NCBI GenBank assembly: GCA_947311845.1
Contig: CAMZMU010000020.1
Coordinates: forward strand, 34,301,946 to 34,365,945
Length of the DNA: 64,000 bases
Direction of reading: 5' to 3'
Source: Poa pratensis
Lineage: Eukaryota; Streptophyta; Magnoliopsida; Poales; Poaceae
Shown: one piece after another, positions 1 through 11,040 of the stretch
Layout of the letters: each line of letters begins with the position of its first letter
Position numbering within the stretch: the stretch's first letter is position 1
Position numbers and translations under genes: made by a program
Notes under the pieces: generated by a model
Told to the model about the DNA's origin: nothing
Database searches by the model: none
The model's input: the letters and a program-made list of their open reading frames with translations, nothing else

Positions 1-3000
1 TCTCATGGTTAACGCTTCATTTACGGCGCAAGAACGCTGACGGCATTGGTTATTAAATCCTAGATAATACTTTCCCGTGCAAATGGAACCTCCACCAACC
101 ACATCATTCCATGGTTCCATCTGCCAGCCAACAATATTTATATATAGCAATTCACATCATTCGAAAATAGGTTTTACTTTTTCATGCAATGATAAACCAT
201 ACTATTTTGCATTTACTTTGATAAACATAATCAAGTAGGACATGAGCAAGAGTGAACTTGCCTTGGATAGGAATAGCAGTTCAAACCCTTCGGGGTTCTA
301 GAGTTTGCGATAAAACCCCGAGTTCTGAAAAAGGCAACGTAATCCCGATAAGGACTACAGAAAACTCTGGCAAGATGCTATTATGCATAGTAATGAAATG
401 CATCACAAAATACCCCCAATCATACCCAAGCTTAACTAGGTAAGCTTCATTTTAAAATGATACTTCGATAACATCGTATTAACTTGGCTTAAGTTTGTTT
501 CATCACTTTTAGGTGATGTTTTTGGTGCTTAAGTTGTTCATGAGTTGAGATTAGTGAATGTTCAAGATTTTGGAATTTGATTTGATTACTTGGTGATTTT
601 GGAATCCTAGTTCTTCAAGACTTTAGTATGATTCACTTTTATTTAAATTATGAAGTATTAACAAATATTAAGAATAACCACTTTTAAGTTCTTTTATTAT
701 TTAAGTATCACACTTAAAAGGAAAAGGAATAAGGTAATATCATCTTATGTTTCATTTCTTAGTTTTAGGACATGGTCTTGAATGAATAAAACTATAACCC
801 AAGGTTAATCCAATGTTAATGATAAAAATAATAATAGTGCTCATATTTTATTAAGTAGAGATTTCATTTTTAGATTAAGTAGACATCTTTTAACAATTAT
901 TTTCCTTAAAAATATATCATTTTAATTAATAATTTAATGGAATATCAATTATTTATAAACACACATGGTATTTTCATATGCTCACAATGTAGGACATATC
1001 ATGATTAAAACATATTTTATAATTTGAAGTTTATTCATGTGAATCATTTTAAATGAAGTTGAAATGCATCCAACATAGCATTTCAAATTAACTCCATATT
1101 TAAATTAATAAGTAAATTGTTGTTTCAATTTTAAAGTGATTAAATTTTAGTCAAACAAGTGTTTGATTTATACAAGCAGATAGATTTATTTTTCTGTTCA
1201 TTTTGGTATATTATTTGTATTTTTTTCTGATTTTATATGGAATAGCTATGAATTTCCAAAGTTTATTCAACTTTAGAATATTTCTGGAATTATTTTCTTA
1301 TTAATTTTTGATTTATGAAATGACCAAAATGCCCTTGGTCAAACTGGGTTGAACTAGATCAAAGACTGGCTCGGGTCGTGGTCAACTCGACCGAGCCCAA
1401 CCCGCTCTCCTTCTCTCTCTCTCTCGCTCCCGTGCCCGACGCGGTTCGAAATCGCCACCGCCGTCGCCGGCCGATTCCGGCGTGGTCCGGCGACCTCCGC
1501 CTCCGTGCTGTGGCGCGGTCGACGCGCCCCGCCGTCCTCTCCATTCCTACCCCGGCGATGCGGGTTTCCTTGCCCGGTGCGCCCGTGCGGGTCCTAACCT
1601 GAGGCTAGGGTTCGAGCGTCGGTGCGGCTCCGCCGTGCCCGCTCGGCTCTGTTGCGCAACTGAGCTTCCACGGCTGGGTGCAGGGTGATGTCCCCTGTGC
1701 CGCCGTGGAGATGGTGGTGCCCCCGCCTCCACACTGCTCCAACTCCAGTGGACGCACGGCCACTGCTTCGCCGCCATGGCCACGGCCATGCCAGGTATCT
1801 CTCCCCTCTTCTCATCTATCTCTTCCCCCTCTGGCCATCAAGCCATGCTCTGTAATGCTTAGTCTACCATGTGATTTAGGTCTCTTGGTTGTTTAGATGT
1901 TGGCTCAGCTATTCCGATGCTTCGGTGACATATACTGGATGTTCTAGTGCCTCCATGCATTCAGTTGGTGATGTTATAGCTAGTAATTAGCTGTGGTGAT
2001 GATCTGGGTTCTGTCTTTCGATGGATTTAGTTATCTGCTCTTGATAATGGCAACAGATGGTGCTCTCTGAACCATGGTTCAGAGATGTGCCTCTGATGTG
2101 TATTACTTTTGTATGCTGGAATTATTTATAGCTATTATTGTGCTGTGCAAGAATGCTTCTGATGATTTGCCCCTTCGATATAATGTTCTATTAATGCCAT
2201 GTGCAAGTATATCTTATTTTCTTGAGCTAAATAATTTAGCTTTGCTTGCTGTGATGCCTCCTCCGAGTTACACAGAAGCATTCTGATGATTTTAGCTTAG
2301 GAAGATTATTTATACTGCTCAGTGGTGTTATTAGTGCATGATTGTGCTTGTGGTGCCTCTCCCCTTGTGGGTTTTGTACCCAGCAACAAGTGTTGGATGT
2401 GTGATTCCCAAAATGTGACTCCAAGCAAGTAAAGCTTGTATGCCTTTGCTAATTTTGGTGGATTTATATCCCCTGCCTATGATGCATAGGCTGAGGCCTT
2501 TTCTTTATAAGAACAGATGCTTGCTTGTGATTTTAATTCCCTGTGATGAATTTAGCATAGCAGCACTATGCTAGCTGAGGGAAATAACCTACACCCCACT
2601 CATGTGTATCTAGCAAATCAACTTGCTAGAGAAAATAGAGGATCAACCTGTGATCAGGTGTGATGGTGGTGTTGTTGTGTTGCTTGTGGCTCTTCTGGGT
2701 TGCTTGATCTACAGATCTTGTGGATCTTCCCCTTGTTCACCTTGTGGGCCTGCTCCTCCAGCTCCAGCTTGCTATTCCTAGCTCCTGGCCTTCTCTCCTT
2801 GCTCCTGCTTGGCCTTGTGCTTCTATCCCATCTTGCTCTTGCTTTTGGCAAGGATCCAGTGATGATTTCCAGTTGCAGTGAGTGAGTTGTGGTGGTTTGA
2901 GTGCAATATTGTGATGAACTCGAGCTGTGTTAAGGTGTGAGTGAAACAGAGCTTGCTCCCTTGTGTGCTACGACTCCCTTGCCCTTATCCTTCCCTGGCT

Positions 3001-3858
3001 TGTTTCTCTGTGCTGGTGACAGCACCGAATGTGGGAAGTGAGTGTGCTGCTTGCTTGCTTGGCTCCCAGGTTCTGTTAACCTGGAGCTTCGGCTGGTTGA
3101 TATTATCCCTAGGTTGTGCATTCTTTTTACTTGCCAAGTGGATTTTGTTGCTGCCCAGCCAATGATGTTGTACTGAGGCAATATATGATGATTAAGAACA
3201 GATACTACACTAAGTTGCCTAATCAACTCTATGATGTAGTTAGCAATACACCTTATTGCTAATCTGAGAGCAATACTAATCCTAACCCCATCTTTGTATT
3301 TGTTTTCTTTTATTTTTGCTTTTCTTTTGTTTTGCAGGAACAACTATGGAATGAAGATCAAGAAGAAGAAATACAATATTAAGTTTTTAGAAGTCGCTCT
3401 GTAATTTTTACTTTTCCTTTATAAACATTTGTACAAGACAATGTAATTCTGTAATTATATCAATAAAGTAAATTTTTCTTTGTCTATAGCTCATAATTTA
3501 TAAAGATATTTATGGATTTGATTTCATAAATTGTAATAAATAGTTTTGATGTTTTAAATTATTTCAATCATTATTTGGTTGTTTTATTTACTTATTGCAA
3601 TTTATTTGAATTCAATTTCAAATTCAATTATTTGAATTTGAAATTCAAATCTTAACACAAGCAAAACACATAAAGGTCATGTTAAAATTTATCTAGTTTC
3701 ATTCTATAGTTGCACAACACTAACATCTAAGGCTTAACTTGATTCCAACATAAGTTTTATTTTGCGAAAAATTTATTCGGATTTTTCAAATACATGCATG
3801 CGGATGCACAAATTCCTATTTCTACCCTTCGTTAACTCCTAAATGCTGGGATATTACA
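1..3858. mobile_element. LTR-like retrotransposon block, left edge outside window
   Basis: No convincing coding sequence is seen. The block runs from AT-rich DNA (1-1320) through a GC-rich, CT-repeat segment (about 1370-1800) to T-rich leader-like DNA and a polyadenylation-like stretch (AATAAAG near 3462). It ends abruptly at 3848-3858 with GGGATATTACA, a right terminus common to many plant LTRs that begin TGTAATATCCC. The matching left terminus is not in the window, so length, orientation and target duplication cannot be checked. The sequence to the right is the interior of a different, minus-strand Gypsy element, which fits a nested insertion. Short ORFs here lack recognisable domains. Confidence 0.3.
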
Positions 3859-5845
3859 GCTCTTCACTCTTCTTGATCACATTATATCATCCTTCTCTCT
3901 TGACACTTGAAAACTTCCGCCACACCAAACTCAGAGTAATTCTCATTAGAGGGTTAGTGCACAATCAAAAACTCACATGTTCTATAAGGACACAAACATG
4001 ACCGTTACTTTTAACATTAGCTACTGCCACTGATGTTATGTGAAGCTCTTCACCCTAAAAAAGAATTCCACTCAACACTAGTAAAAGAGAGAATGCGAAA
4101 AATAAAAGACAGAATCTGTCTAAACAGAACAGTCCGCAAAGACGAATTTTTTCGAGACACTTACGTTGCTCAGATCGAAAAACTTTAAACTAACGAAAGA
4201 TGCGTACATATCTGAGGATCACGCACAAAAATTTGCAGATTTAAATAATTTTTCTGTGATTTTACAGAATTAAAACGATGAACAGAAGAAATCTGTTCCT
4301 GCGCAGAAATCCAAATCTAGCATCATCTTCCTATTAGAGGCAATACTTGGCACAACAATGCGATAAAATAAAGATACAAAGGAATTGTTACAGAAGTAAA
4401 CAACTCCTTGACAAAAACTGAAAACAAAAGATAATGGGTTGCCTCCCAAAAGCGCTTTCTTTAATGCCTTTTAGCTAGGCTAGAAGATTTTAATGATGCT
4501 CTCATAAGAATAAGAGTTGAAAAACAAAGAGAGCATCAAGAGGCAAATATCAAACACATTTAAGTCTAACCCACTTCCTATGCAAAGAATATTGTAACAA
4601 AATAAATTATTGAAGCATAAAGCAACTAGCATAGAAAGATGAAACAATACAACTTCAAAACTTTCAATATAAAGAGAATTGTTTTAGTGACTTGAAAACT
4701 TTTACAACCATATTTTCTCTCTCATAATAACTTTCAGTAGCATCATGAACAAACTCAACAATATAACTATCACATAAAGCATGCTTTTCATGATCTACAA
4801 ACACATAATTTTTATTAAGCTAAAAAACAGTGGGGTTATCAAACCCACTTTTGACAATAGTAGTATAACAAATATCATTAGGCAATATAGGACCATCATC
4901 AAGAGCATTATCATATAAGACATTAGGGAGCACATTTTTACTTTCTGCAATTTCCTTTTCTTGAGTCAAGGAGGTTGTTACTTCAAATTTATCAAAAGGA
5001 GATATTTCAATAGAATCATGACATTCAACAATATAGCATTTCTCCTCCTTAGGTAGGCATGGAGGGTAATCATATAATGTAAGAGTTAAAGAGTTACTAT
5101 CATTAGAAGGTAGATCCTCCTTTTGATCATCACTCTCTTCCTCTTTTTCATCAAATGAGTTTCAGTTTCAGCAGTTTCTTCTCCCACAGGTTCCTGAAAG
5201 GTAGCAAGTTGTTCTGGAGAATAAGTTTTCTCAAGAAATTCAGTGATATAAGGATTATCATTGTAATATTCAAGGCAATAACCAAGTATAGCAAAATTTT
5301 CGATTTATAAGGAGAATCATCATCGTGAATATAACCAGCAATTTCATAGGCACCTTTAAAAACAAAAAATTCAGTTTGTTCAAGATTACCAAAGTCATAG
5401 TTTCCTTTAGCATAAGCAGCAAGGTTTCATTATCATTATAATCACATTGGAAAGGGAGGTGTTTATGCCTTCTACAACATAATGATTCATTAAAGCAGTA
5501 GGATTCATCATAAGTAGAGCACAAGTTCTTAGCAAAATAATTCAATGTACTTATTTGTTTCCATAAATGTACCCCTTTTTAGAAAAGCGGTATTCCTTAT
5601 AATAATTTTGTTGATCATCAGTGAACCCACTTAACCAATACGATTTTGTTTCAAAGAGAGAAACCATTGATATCAAGTAAACAACTAGACATAATAACAA
5701 ACCGAAATAAACTAGATACAGAAAACTATTTTTTTTTGTGTTTTTGATAAATAAAGCAAACAAGACTAAATAAAAATAAACTAAGCAAGACAATAACAAA
5801 GTAAAGAGATTGGAAGCGTGAAACTCCCCTTGCAGAAATCCTTTG
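3859..5845 (-). mobile_element. Internal region of a minus-strand Gypsy (Athila/Sabrina-WHAM-like) element
   Basis: This AT-rich stretch lies inside the primer binding site of the Gypsy element whose LTR is at 5876-7435. Read on the minus strand it is untranslated near the primer site and then carries a decayed acidic ORF (separate entry). No gag, protease, reverse transcriptase or integrase motif is present, so either the pol part lies beyond the nested block at 1-3858 or this is a non-autonomous derivative. The border at 3858/3859 is sharp. Confidence 0.6.
4680..5545 (-). pseudogene. Decayed acidic ORF of the Gypsy element
   Basis: On the minus strand, overlapping frames give pieces of one acidic protein with no known catalytic motif. 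They include YNDNPYITEFLEKTYSPEQL near 5260, LYDYPPCLPKEEKCYIVEC near 5070 and NVLPNVLYDNALDDGPILP near 4900. At least two frame changes (near 5290 and 5160) and later stops break the reading. Similar acidic ORFs of unknown function lie between the primer site and the coding region of Sabrina/WHAM-type elements, as I recall. The family link is inference. Confidence 0.45.
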
Positions 5846-5864
5846 CTCCCCGGCAACGGCGCCA
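5846..5864 (-). other. Gypsy primer binding site
   Basis: The minus strand reads TGGCGCCGTTGCCGGGGAG, the tRNA primer site typical of Athila-type grass Gypsy elements. It lies 11 bases inside the LTR end, which fixes the element's orientation and the LTR border. Confidence 0.75.
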
Positions 5865-5875
5865 GAAAATATGCT

Positions 5876-7435
5876 TGATTGCGTGGATCACACGTTCGTT
5901 GGGAGACCCCAAGAGGAAGGTATGAAGCAGTGTAGCAGCAGTTTCCCTCAGTATGAAACCAAGGTTTAATCGACCAGTAGGAGCAAGAAATCACTTCTGA
6001 AGGTTGTTGGTGGCGCCGTTTACGATCACTAACGTGGAACCTGCACACAACACAATCAAACTACTTTGCCCCAACGAAACAGTGAGGTTGTCAATCTCAC
6101 CGGCTTGCTGAAAACAAAGGATTAAACGTATGGTGTGGAAAACAGTAGTAAATTGCAGAGAATGAAAAGGAACAATGTTTGCAGTTGGTTGTATTATCAG
6201 TGTAAAAGAATGGACCGGGGTCCACAGTTCACTAGTGGTGTCTCTCCATAAAAGATAACTAACATGCTGGGTGAACAAATTACAGCTGCAATTGACAAAA
6301 TATTGAGCGCATGACAATGCATATATATGACATGATGATTACTATGATATTCATGTGGGCATTACGACAAAATACATAGACCGTTATCCAACAGCGTCTA
6401 TGACTAATAATCCACCGCCAGGTTGTCATCCGAGTTCCCCGTTGGTATTAAGTTGCAAGCAACGGATAATTGCATTAAGTAATGTGCGTAATGTAAACAA
6501 ATGCATTAGACCTAACGGCGCACCCTTAAGCTAAGCATCGGTTATTTTATCCCTAGTGGCAACAGCACATCCACAATCTTAGAAGTTATTGTCACTCTCC
6601 CAGATTACCGGAGGCATGAACCCACTATCTAGCATAAATACTCACTCTTGGAGTTACAAGCATCTACTTGGCCAAAGCATCTACTAGTAACGGAAAGCAT
6701 GCAAGATCATAAATAACATATAAGATAGATTGATAATCAACTTGACATAGTATTCAATATTCATCGGATCCCAGCAAACACAACATGTAGCATTACAATA
6801 AGATGATCTTGATCATGATAGGCAGCTCACAAGATCTAAACATGATAGCATAAAGTGGAGAGACAACCATCTAGCTACTGCCATGGACCCGTAGTCCAAG
6901 GATGAACTACTCACGCATCACTCCGGAGGCGGCATGGTGATGTAGAGCCCTCCGGTGATGATTCCCCTCTCCGGCAGAGTGCCGGGAAGAGCTTCTGAAC
7001 CCTCCCGAGCTAGGGTTGACGGCGGCGGCGTCTCTAGAACTTTTCGTGGATAATGGCTCGGATATTTAGGGTTTTCGCGTAGGGAGGAATAAATAGGCGA
7101 AAGGACGGCGGCTGGAGACGCACGTGGGCCCCACACCACCCCACGGCGCGGCGGGGGGCCCGCGCGGCCCCATGGTGTGGGTGCCTTGTGGCTCTCCTCC
7201 GTCTCTCCTTTGGACTCCGTGTTCGTGTTGGAAAAATAGGAGGTTCTGTCCAAATTTCGTTCAATTCCGAGAATCTTTCTACAAAAACAGCAGAAAACAG
7301 GAACTGACACTGTGGCATAATAGGTTAGTCCCAGAAAATGCATAAAAATGCTATGAAGTGTATATAAAACATGTAACAATTGGTATAATATCAACATGGA
7401 ACATCAGAAATTATAGATACGTTTGAGACGTATCA
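5876..7435 (-). repeat. LTR (5' LTR) of minus-strand Gypsy element
   Basis: On the minus strand this starts TGATACGTCTCAAACGTATC and ends CA just before the primer site, giving an LTR of 1560 bp. That start is shared by several Triticeae Gypsy families (Fatima, Sabrina, WHAM). The second LTR is not seen in the window. The GC-rich patch at 6950-7200 belongs to the LTR, and short ORFs in it are not genes. Confidence 0.75.
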
Positions 7436-8030
7436 GGAATCTGTGGGCATTTTTGTAGGAAGGCCCCTGAGTTTTCCGAAAAATGCAGTTAAGTCCTTTT
7501 CTGCGAGAAAGTGTGGGATGCGGAGTTATTTCTCATCTTGCGAGGGGAGTTTTTGCAAATTTGGTGCGGAGGTGCGCGCGGACCGTTGGATGGCCAGACG
7601 ACGGCGCGGATCGAGTCACTGTACGTCTTCGATCCAACTCCAAAGTCCAAAGTCCAACCTATTTGTTCACGAAAGAAAGGGATTGCTTGGACTCATCGAT
7701 TGGTATATGGCAATGTCATGCATAAACCTGTTTCCACCGCAAACACGTTGCCCCAACGACTAAACTGGCTCTACTTCATTCTCTACCTTAATTTTGCAGT
7801 GGACTTGTGTTTATTCTCACTTTGCCCAAAAGCGTCGAAGTCTTTTAAACTCAATTATAAATTTATACTATAATTATGGCATTATGGAAACAAAGTCATT
7901 GGAAATTCTTACTGTATTTTTTTCCTTAGTTGTTATGATTTTTCCCCGAGCTGATCCACCATGTCGGGAAAATGTGACGTACGTAGCCATGCGTCCTTGC
8001 GCTCCACCAACATCCGCAAGATGATGCCAC
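7436..8030. other. Unassigned spacer
   Basis: No gene, terminal repeat or known element was recognised. Three overlapping short ORFs (7443-7873) share no motif and are treated as chance. Confidence 0.4.
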
Positions 8031-8033
8031 TAA

Positions 8034-8648
8034 GAGCATCTCCACTCGCGGCGACCAAATGGCCGCACATAGGTATTTGGGGTGCGTTAGACGAAAAATC
8101 TCGCCCACTCCCGGCGTCCAAATGCAGATTTCGTCTGGCGCGGCCTAATATTACGTCCGGCACTCCCAGCCCAAGCCCTCCCCATGGTGAGCCGCTTGGG
8201 CGCGCCGGACGAAATCGCGCATGGAGGCACGTAGGACTCCGACAGGCGGGCTAACCTTGTCATAGACACAACAAAAACCCCAACCCCCGCCCCCACCCAC
8301 CCACCACTTTTCCCTCCCATTTTCATTCTCCCGCCGAACCTGCCCACCCTGCTCCCGCCTCGTTCCCATGGCGCCGCCGTGCGCACCCAAGGTTCCCAGA
8401 GCGAAGGCGACATCTAGGGCGGTAGCAACACCGTGTGGCCAGCTTTCCGGCGTATTTTGATGACTGAAACTTCGAATTTGTGGCCAAAACTTTAAATTTG
8501 TGGCCGAGTGTGGCCGAAACTTTAAATTATGGCCGTTATTTATGTCTTCTCTGGTTTCAAATTGCAAAAAAAATGGAAGGGCCGATTGGGTGCCACGAGT
8601 GGGGAGAGGCGCACCCAATAGTCGGCGTCTCTGCGATTGGAGATGCCC
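8034..8648. mobile_element. Harbinger/Tourist-like non-autonomous DNA transposon
   Basis: The element starts GAGCATCTCCACTCG and ends ATTGGAGATGCCC, an inverted pair around GGGCATCTCCAAT, and is flanked on both sides by the trinucleotide TAA (8031-8033 and 8649-8651). A 3-bp TAA/TTA duplication is the hallmark of PIF/Harbinger insertion. At 615 bp with a GC-rich interior and no transposase, it is non-autonomous. Confidence 0.65.
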
Positions 8649-8651
8649 TAA

Positions 8652-9110
8652 CTTTGAAAAGATTGAAAGCTCGAAAAGGCACCGTTAGTGCCTAACTAAC
8701 ATCCTGTTTGCTGCATGTCTTTGTGCGTTGTCTATGTGCCGTCCATCGTCTTCTCTGAAGTGTTCTTTCGCGTGCACTCGGAGATATCCTGCTAAGAGAG
8801 GGACCGGTCGTATGCGTGTACGGTGTACCTGTTGCTTCTCATGGCTCCGTACAGTAGCAGAGACTGGCATATGTATGCATGGTGACATGCGCATTATTCC
8901 ATATTCCATAGTCAGTCCTAGGTATCGAGAAAAAAGAACTCTCTCGTTTTGTCTGGCGGTATGCCGTATCTCTCTCTCTTCTTCTCCTTCTTGGCGACTC
9001 CAAAGATCTCCACTCCCCAGATCGTTCCGCCACCGTTGAATCCCTCAACGCCGGCCAGCTCCTTCCCTCCTCTTCGATCTAAACTGCTTCTCCAATCAAC
9101 TGTCTACACT
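8652..9110. other. Spacer and probable 5' leader of the following LINE
   Basis: No gene is seen. The CT-rich run at 8965-9080 directly before the LINE ORF1 start is probably its 5' untranslated region, but no target duplication could be found to fix the LINE's left end. Confidence 0.3.
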
Positions 9111-11040
9111 ATGGACTCCCCTCAACCTCCAGATTCTCATGCCAAGCCGCCCCCACAACCTCCAAAGATCTGTCTCAAGCCGCCCCCTCGACGATCTCCT
9201 TCAGAGCAGAATCACTCCTCACTTGATCTGCCTCCTCATGATGCCCAGCTAGTCTCTCCCATGAGAAATCCTCCACAGGAACAATCTCCTCAAGGAAGCA
9301 AGGATTTTCAGCTAGCAGGGGAATTTCTCCCGCAAGTCTCTTTGTCTGAAGGAAAAGAAGCAGAACATCAGAAGCAATTAGAGGACCATATAGTTGAAGA
9401 GCAGGAGATAGATCTTGCGATGATAATGAAGAGCTTGCAAATTACAATCCCCGTGGGGATAGAAGTTGGATATCAGGGAGAGGAAATACAGAAGCCTGAG
9501 GAGAGTTCGCCCTTTCAGCTGCTAATGAAGGTTGCCTGTTCAAGTGGCACCCCAAGAAATATCCCCTTGCAGTCTCTAAATGAAGCTATGTCAAAAGCAT
9601 GGGGAAACAACTACTGGATAATTGATCAGGTAAAGCATGCAGTTTACAAAGCCTATTTTAGAGATGATGATGCTATGGACTTTGTTCTTCAAAGACAGCC
9701 ATGGTCGTTGGAAGGAGACAACCCTCTAATAGAATGGATAAATCCAAAAAATGCAGATAAGAATCCAGATGATTATAGGTTCAGTTTCATATATGTGCCT
9801 ATTAGAGTTTATGGTGTACCTCGGCGATTCAGAACACCACATCTCATGCAAGATGTAATTGATAGGGTTGCGCAGCGCTCAGACATCCATCCACCTCCGG
9901 ATATAAGAATGGTGATCAAGGATGATTATATTTCAGCTTATGCAAAGATGGATATTGCAATTCCAGTCCAGGACAAAATCAAGTACTATGTGTCTCCGAA
10001 TGATTATATTATGTTTTACTTGAATTATGACAAAATCAAGAGGATTTGCACTTTCTGTGGTCTTATGTTTCACACTGTCCAGTTCTGTCCCAACAGGAGA
10101 AAGCTTATTCTGCATTTACAGAGTATTGGTGCAAGCACAGCTTCAGTTCCTTTTTCATATGTAGGGATATGGACTTCTCAAGCTACAAAAATTCCGCAAG
10201 AGGCATTCGAGCAGGCTAAAGTTATTGGCGGGCTTGCACCACAATTCAGAAAATCTATGAAAGTGGACAAGTCGGCCCAGACAACTTCACTTTCCTTGTC
10301 AAACTTTACTCTATCAGATAGTGATGCTGGACAAAATTATTTACAAGGAAAGGAAAATGTTAGACTTCATGTTTCGACTGAGCAGAGAGGCGCTAAGTTA
10401 CTTTCTCTTACAGAACCCACACAACCTCAGTTGAAGCAAAAGAGCCTCCTTGGCCCACTCCCTCAGGTTCAAGTCAAAGATACAGATCAACTCAATTTGT
10501 CTACTCATGCTAGTTACAAAAGGCAGCAACCTTTAGAATCTAAATTTCTGAATACCCTTTGAAGAGGCAAGCTACAACTGATCTAACCAGGGAACGAGAG
10601 CAAGATGAAAAAAATGATGAAGATAACCAAAACTTGTATCGGCCTCCGCAATTGCGTTATGGGCATACTTCAGGGGGGAAATCCCCACTTGTTGGAGAAA
10701 GAAGAATCTTTCATCCGAAGAGCCGCGCCCGTTGGGATGGCAAAGGGTTGGGAGATCAAACAAATAATGAATCTGTTTCACAGCTCTCGGTGGGCGCCCA
10801 TGATAGCCACATTGCTGGAGCCGTGCAACAAGCCCATAAAATTGCTTCTAGTGTTGAGGCTGTGGATGCTGCTCAAAGCAGCACTAGTTCTGGATGTAAA
10901 GAAAATTTTCAAGGCCAAACTCAACTTGGTGTTGGTGATAATGCTTTTACACAGGTTTTGTATGGTGACTTTGGGGACAAAGTGTGGATATGGACTTTGA
11001 GGCAGCGGCGCCAGCCTTTAAGGCGCCACGGGCGCCATGA
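9111..11040 (+). pseudogene. LINE ORF1 (DUF4283-type nucleic-acid binding protein with zinc knuckle), frameshifted
   Basis: ORF1 is the RNA-binding, gag-like protein of plant L1 elements. The frame is open from before 9111; the ATG at 9111 is preferred because a Pro-rich leader (MDSPQPPDSH) starts there. The middle matches the DUF4283-type core (KAYFRDDDAMDFVLQRQPWS), followed by a zinc knuckle CTFCGLMFHTVQFC (C-x2-C-x4-H-x4-C) near 10048-10089. The frame closes at 10560-10562, but the expected tail continues one base off (LYRPPQLRYGH) and then shifts again near 10985 to end ...APRAP at 11038-11040. Both shifts are consistent with loss of one base in a short run. Confidence 0.75.

Noticed and set aside
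1322..1340. CCAAAATGCCCTTGGTCA shared with 22468-22485
   Set aside because: One isolated 18-base match with no extension; a chance or microrepeat match cannot be excluded.
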